Shown here one piece after another: positions 62,342 through 64,000 of a stretch of DNA of 64,000 nucleotides. The first letter of the stretch is position 1, and each line of letters starts with the position of its first letter. A program made the translations under genes and the position numbers. The DNA comes from Opitutaceae bacterium (GTDB lineage Bacteria; Verrucomicrobiota; Verrucomicrobiia; Opitutales; Opitutaceae): positions 20,698 to 84,697 of the forward strand of contig JANQKV010000020.1 in the NCBI GenBank assembly GCA_028280945.1, written 5' to 3'. Below the pieces are notes generated by a model. The model had not been told where the DNA came from. It saw nothing but the letters and a program-made list of their open reading frames with translations, and searched no databases.

Positions 62342-63667
62342 TTACTCGTTGTTCGAATCGGTAGTTGTACTGGTTCGATTCGACTTGTTCGCAAACAAAT
62401 AAGCGATGCTGCCGGCGGCAATGATGCCGATCGCGATGAACGCTTCGGTGGGCTGCGATTTCACGATGAAAATCAGAGTCCAAAGCATCAGGGCAAGGTA
62501 GATGATTGGGGGCAGGGGGTAGAGCCACGTGCGATAAGGACGCTCCAGTTCAGGCTGTCGTTTGCGCAGCACAAAGATGCCTGCCACGGCAAAAACGGTA
62601 TTTAAACTGAGGATAAAACCGGAAAACAGCAGGATGCTCTGAAACGAAGATGTGAGGACAAAAACCAACGCGATCGCCGATTGCACCAGGATCGCCAAAG
62701 AGGGGATGCCGTCGTCGTTTTTCCGGGAGAGCCGGGCAAACATCCTGTAGTCCTCGCCGATCACCTGCAGCACCCGGGGGCCCGCAATGGTCATTGCGCT
62801 GACCGTGGAAATCAGCAGCAGGGAAAGGACAAAACTGATGGCCGAAGCCCCGCCATCGCCAAACACGTGCTGGGCGGCAATGTAACCCACTTCCACTTCG
62901 CCCTTCAACGCCTCGATGGGGGCGACCAGGAGGAAAGTGAAGTTCAGCGCGACATACAGCACCATGACCGTAACCGTGCTGGTGATCAGGATTTTGGGCA
63001 GGTTCCGTTGGGCGTCGGTCACCTCGTTGATGAGATAGGTGACGGAATTCCACCCCGTGTAGGCGTAATTGACGTAGATCAGGGAGACCGCAAACGCCCC
63101 GCTCAGCATGAGTGCTCCGTCGCCGGCAGTGGGGAAAAACGAAACCGGCTGGGGTTCGTCGACTAGGAAGCCACACAACAGGCAGAAGCCAACGATCAAC
63201 GAAATCTTAGCCGCGGTGAAAATGCTTTGGAAGTTGCTGCTGCGCCTGCGACGACCGATGTGAGCCGCCGTGACAATGGCGATGATACCAACTGCCAACC
63301 ATCGCTCGGAGAGTCCGGGAAAGGCTGCGGAAAGGTAACTGCCAAACGTGATTGCCGCCAACGCCACCGGCGCTGCGAACCCAATGGTCGCCGAGATCCA
63401 TCCGGAAATGAAACCCACGACGGGATGATAAATGCGGGACAGGAAATTGTATTCACCGCCCGAACGGGGCAGGGCGGCTCCAAGTTCGGCATACGTCAGC
63501 GCGCCGCACAAGGCGCTCACTCCACCTACCACCCAGAGCATGATCAGGACAAAACCGGACTCGATATCGAGCAGTTGATACCCAAGCGAGGTGAACACGC
63601 CGGTCCCAATCATATTGGCGATGATCACCGCCGAGGCGATGGAAGGCTTGTAAGTCGAACGGGCCAT
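62342..63667 (-). CDS. APC-superfamily amino-acid permease
   Basis: A 441-residue inner-membrane transporter with about 12 predicted helices. The family signature is the start (SAVIIANMIGTGVFTSLGYQL) and ALPRSGGEYNFLSRIYHPVVGFISGW. A cytoplasmic consensus ERPYRTWLYPLPPIIYLAL occurs late, as in LAT-like and YjeH/AdiC-related exchangers. Substrate is probably one or more amino acids, exchanged or imported; it cannot be told further. The ATG giving MARSTYKPS is chosen over one 15 codons upstream with a charged leader. It is the last gene before the window edge. Confidence 0.9.
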   Translation of the reverse strand: MARSTYKPSIASAVIIANMIGTGVFTSLGYQLLDIESGFVLIMLWVVGGVSALCGALTYAELGAALPRSGGEYNFLSRIYHPVVGFISGWISATIGFAAPVALAAITFGSYLSAAFPGLSERWLAVGIIAIVTAAHIGRRRRSSNFQSIFTAAKISLIVGFCLLCGFLVDEPQPVSFFPTAGDGALMLSGAFAVSLIYVNYAYTGWNSVTYLINEVTDAQRNLPKILITSTVTVMVLYVALNFTFLLVAPIEALKGEVEVGYIAAQHVFGDGGASAISFVLSLLLISTVSAMTIAGPRVLQVIGEDYRMFARLSRKNDDGIPSLAILVQSAIALVFVLTSSFQSILLFSGFILSLNTVFAVAGIFVLRKRQPELERPYRTWLYPLPPIIYLALMLWTLIFIVKSQPTEAFIAIGIIAAGSIAYLFANKSNRTSTTTDSNNE

Positions 63668-64000
63668 GGGGGAGGTGCAGCGAGACGGGCAGCAACCCTT
63701 GAGCCAAGTCACAAATTGAATTCAGCCGGAAACGATCATCCGGAAGCCGTGGTCTGCGGGATTGCGATACCAATGGGGAGCGCGCTGAATTCCGGGCCAT
63801 GGAATCCGGGTTTGTTTGGGGCGATCTCTCGACACTCGATGTGGCGAAAGCATCGGCTTTTTCTCAGCGCGTGCCGAGCTAACGGTTTCACAATGGAACT
63901 GAGAGGCAGGGCTGTTTCTCACAGGAGAGAGCAGAGAGAAGCAGAACTTGGCAGGCGGATCATGAGTTGACCCCTCCGCCGCATGGATTTGCCCACGAAA
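63668..64000. other. gene-free right end of the window
   Basis: The 333 bases after the permease start hold no open frame with recognisable protein character, and no tRNA-like cloverleaf or repeat was found. A purine-rich stretch lies at 63930-63950. An ATG at 63983 (MDLPTK) runs off the edge and could start the next plus-strand gene, but six codons are too few to support it. Confidence 0.4.

Noticed and set aside
63894..63970. Short plus-strand frame (MELRGRAVSHRRE...) near the right edge.
   Set aside because: Only 25 codons, no start signal and no protein character.

Overview
The window (about 60% GC, densely packed, gaps almost always under 200 bases) looks like chromosomal DNA from a member of the Verrucomicrobiota, most likely an Opitutaceae/Opitutales bacterium. 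This taxonomic call is inference from gene content: a giant VCBS/ASPIC-UnbV protein, verrucomicrobial prepilin types, a DUF5069 protein, a long-form IspH, an mcsA-mcsB-clpC operon in a clearly diderm cell (outer-membrane barrel, many exported proteins), and a surface-repeat sialidase-like protein. No rRNA, tRNA, CRISPR array, IS element, integrase or phage gene is visible.

Layout. 0.1-2.3 kb: an M14 peptidase divergent from gltX. 2.3-10.7 kb (minus): a 1133-residue VCBS protein, a lone receiver, glnS, a CBS/DRTGG-containing family II pyrophosphatase and a pseudopilin. 10.8-16.1 kb (plus): ilvE, then mcsA-mcsB-clpC, closed by a strong terminator. 16.1-18.0 kb (minus): a crystallin/DUF4214 exported protein, a small lipoprotein-like protein and hpt. 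18.1-20.8 kb (plus): an ABC ATPase and a solute-binding protein without a permease. 20.8-27.0 kb (minus): a tandem creatininase, an exported protein, a sialidase-like protein, a GreA/B-like protein and a receiver. 27.1-31.0 kb (plus): an orphan ParA ATPase with two uncharacterised partners, then an outer-membrane barrel. 31.0-38.2 kb (minus): alaS, a TPR protein, an AlkC-like glycosylase, DUF5069 and an N-terminally extended ispH. 38.3-43.2 kb (plus): an 8-helix PAS histidine kinase overlapping a REC-REC-HK-REC protein. 43.2-46.9 kb: leuB divergent from an MBL hydrolase-ribD-rdgB operon. 46.9-53.0 kb (minus): a NarL-type two-component pair followed by pilV/pilW/pilX-like genes and an exported protein. 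53.0-63.7 kb: metG, menF-menD, a beta-propeller gene on the other strand, menB, a YqeY protein, an exported amidohydrolase, an exported Nif3-like protein, a small membrane protein and an amino-acid permease.

Much of the window is housekeeping: five aminoacyl-tRNA-linked or translation genes (gltX, glnS, alaS, metG, yqeY-like), amino-acid and cofactor synthesis (ilvE, leuB, ribD, menF/menD/menB, ispH) and protein quality control (McsA/McsB/ClpC). The parts least explained by known biology are the ParA operon with two abutting inverted repeats upstream, the pilin/two-component cluster with a perfect 20-bp palindrome between its two halves, the duplicated creatininase with one degenerate copy, the extra N-terminal domain on IspH, and the apparently exported Nif3-like protein. 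None of these is proven to be a new system from sequence alone.
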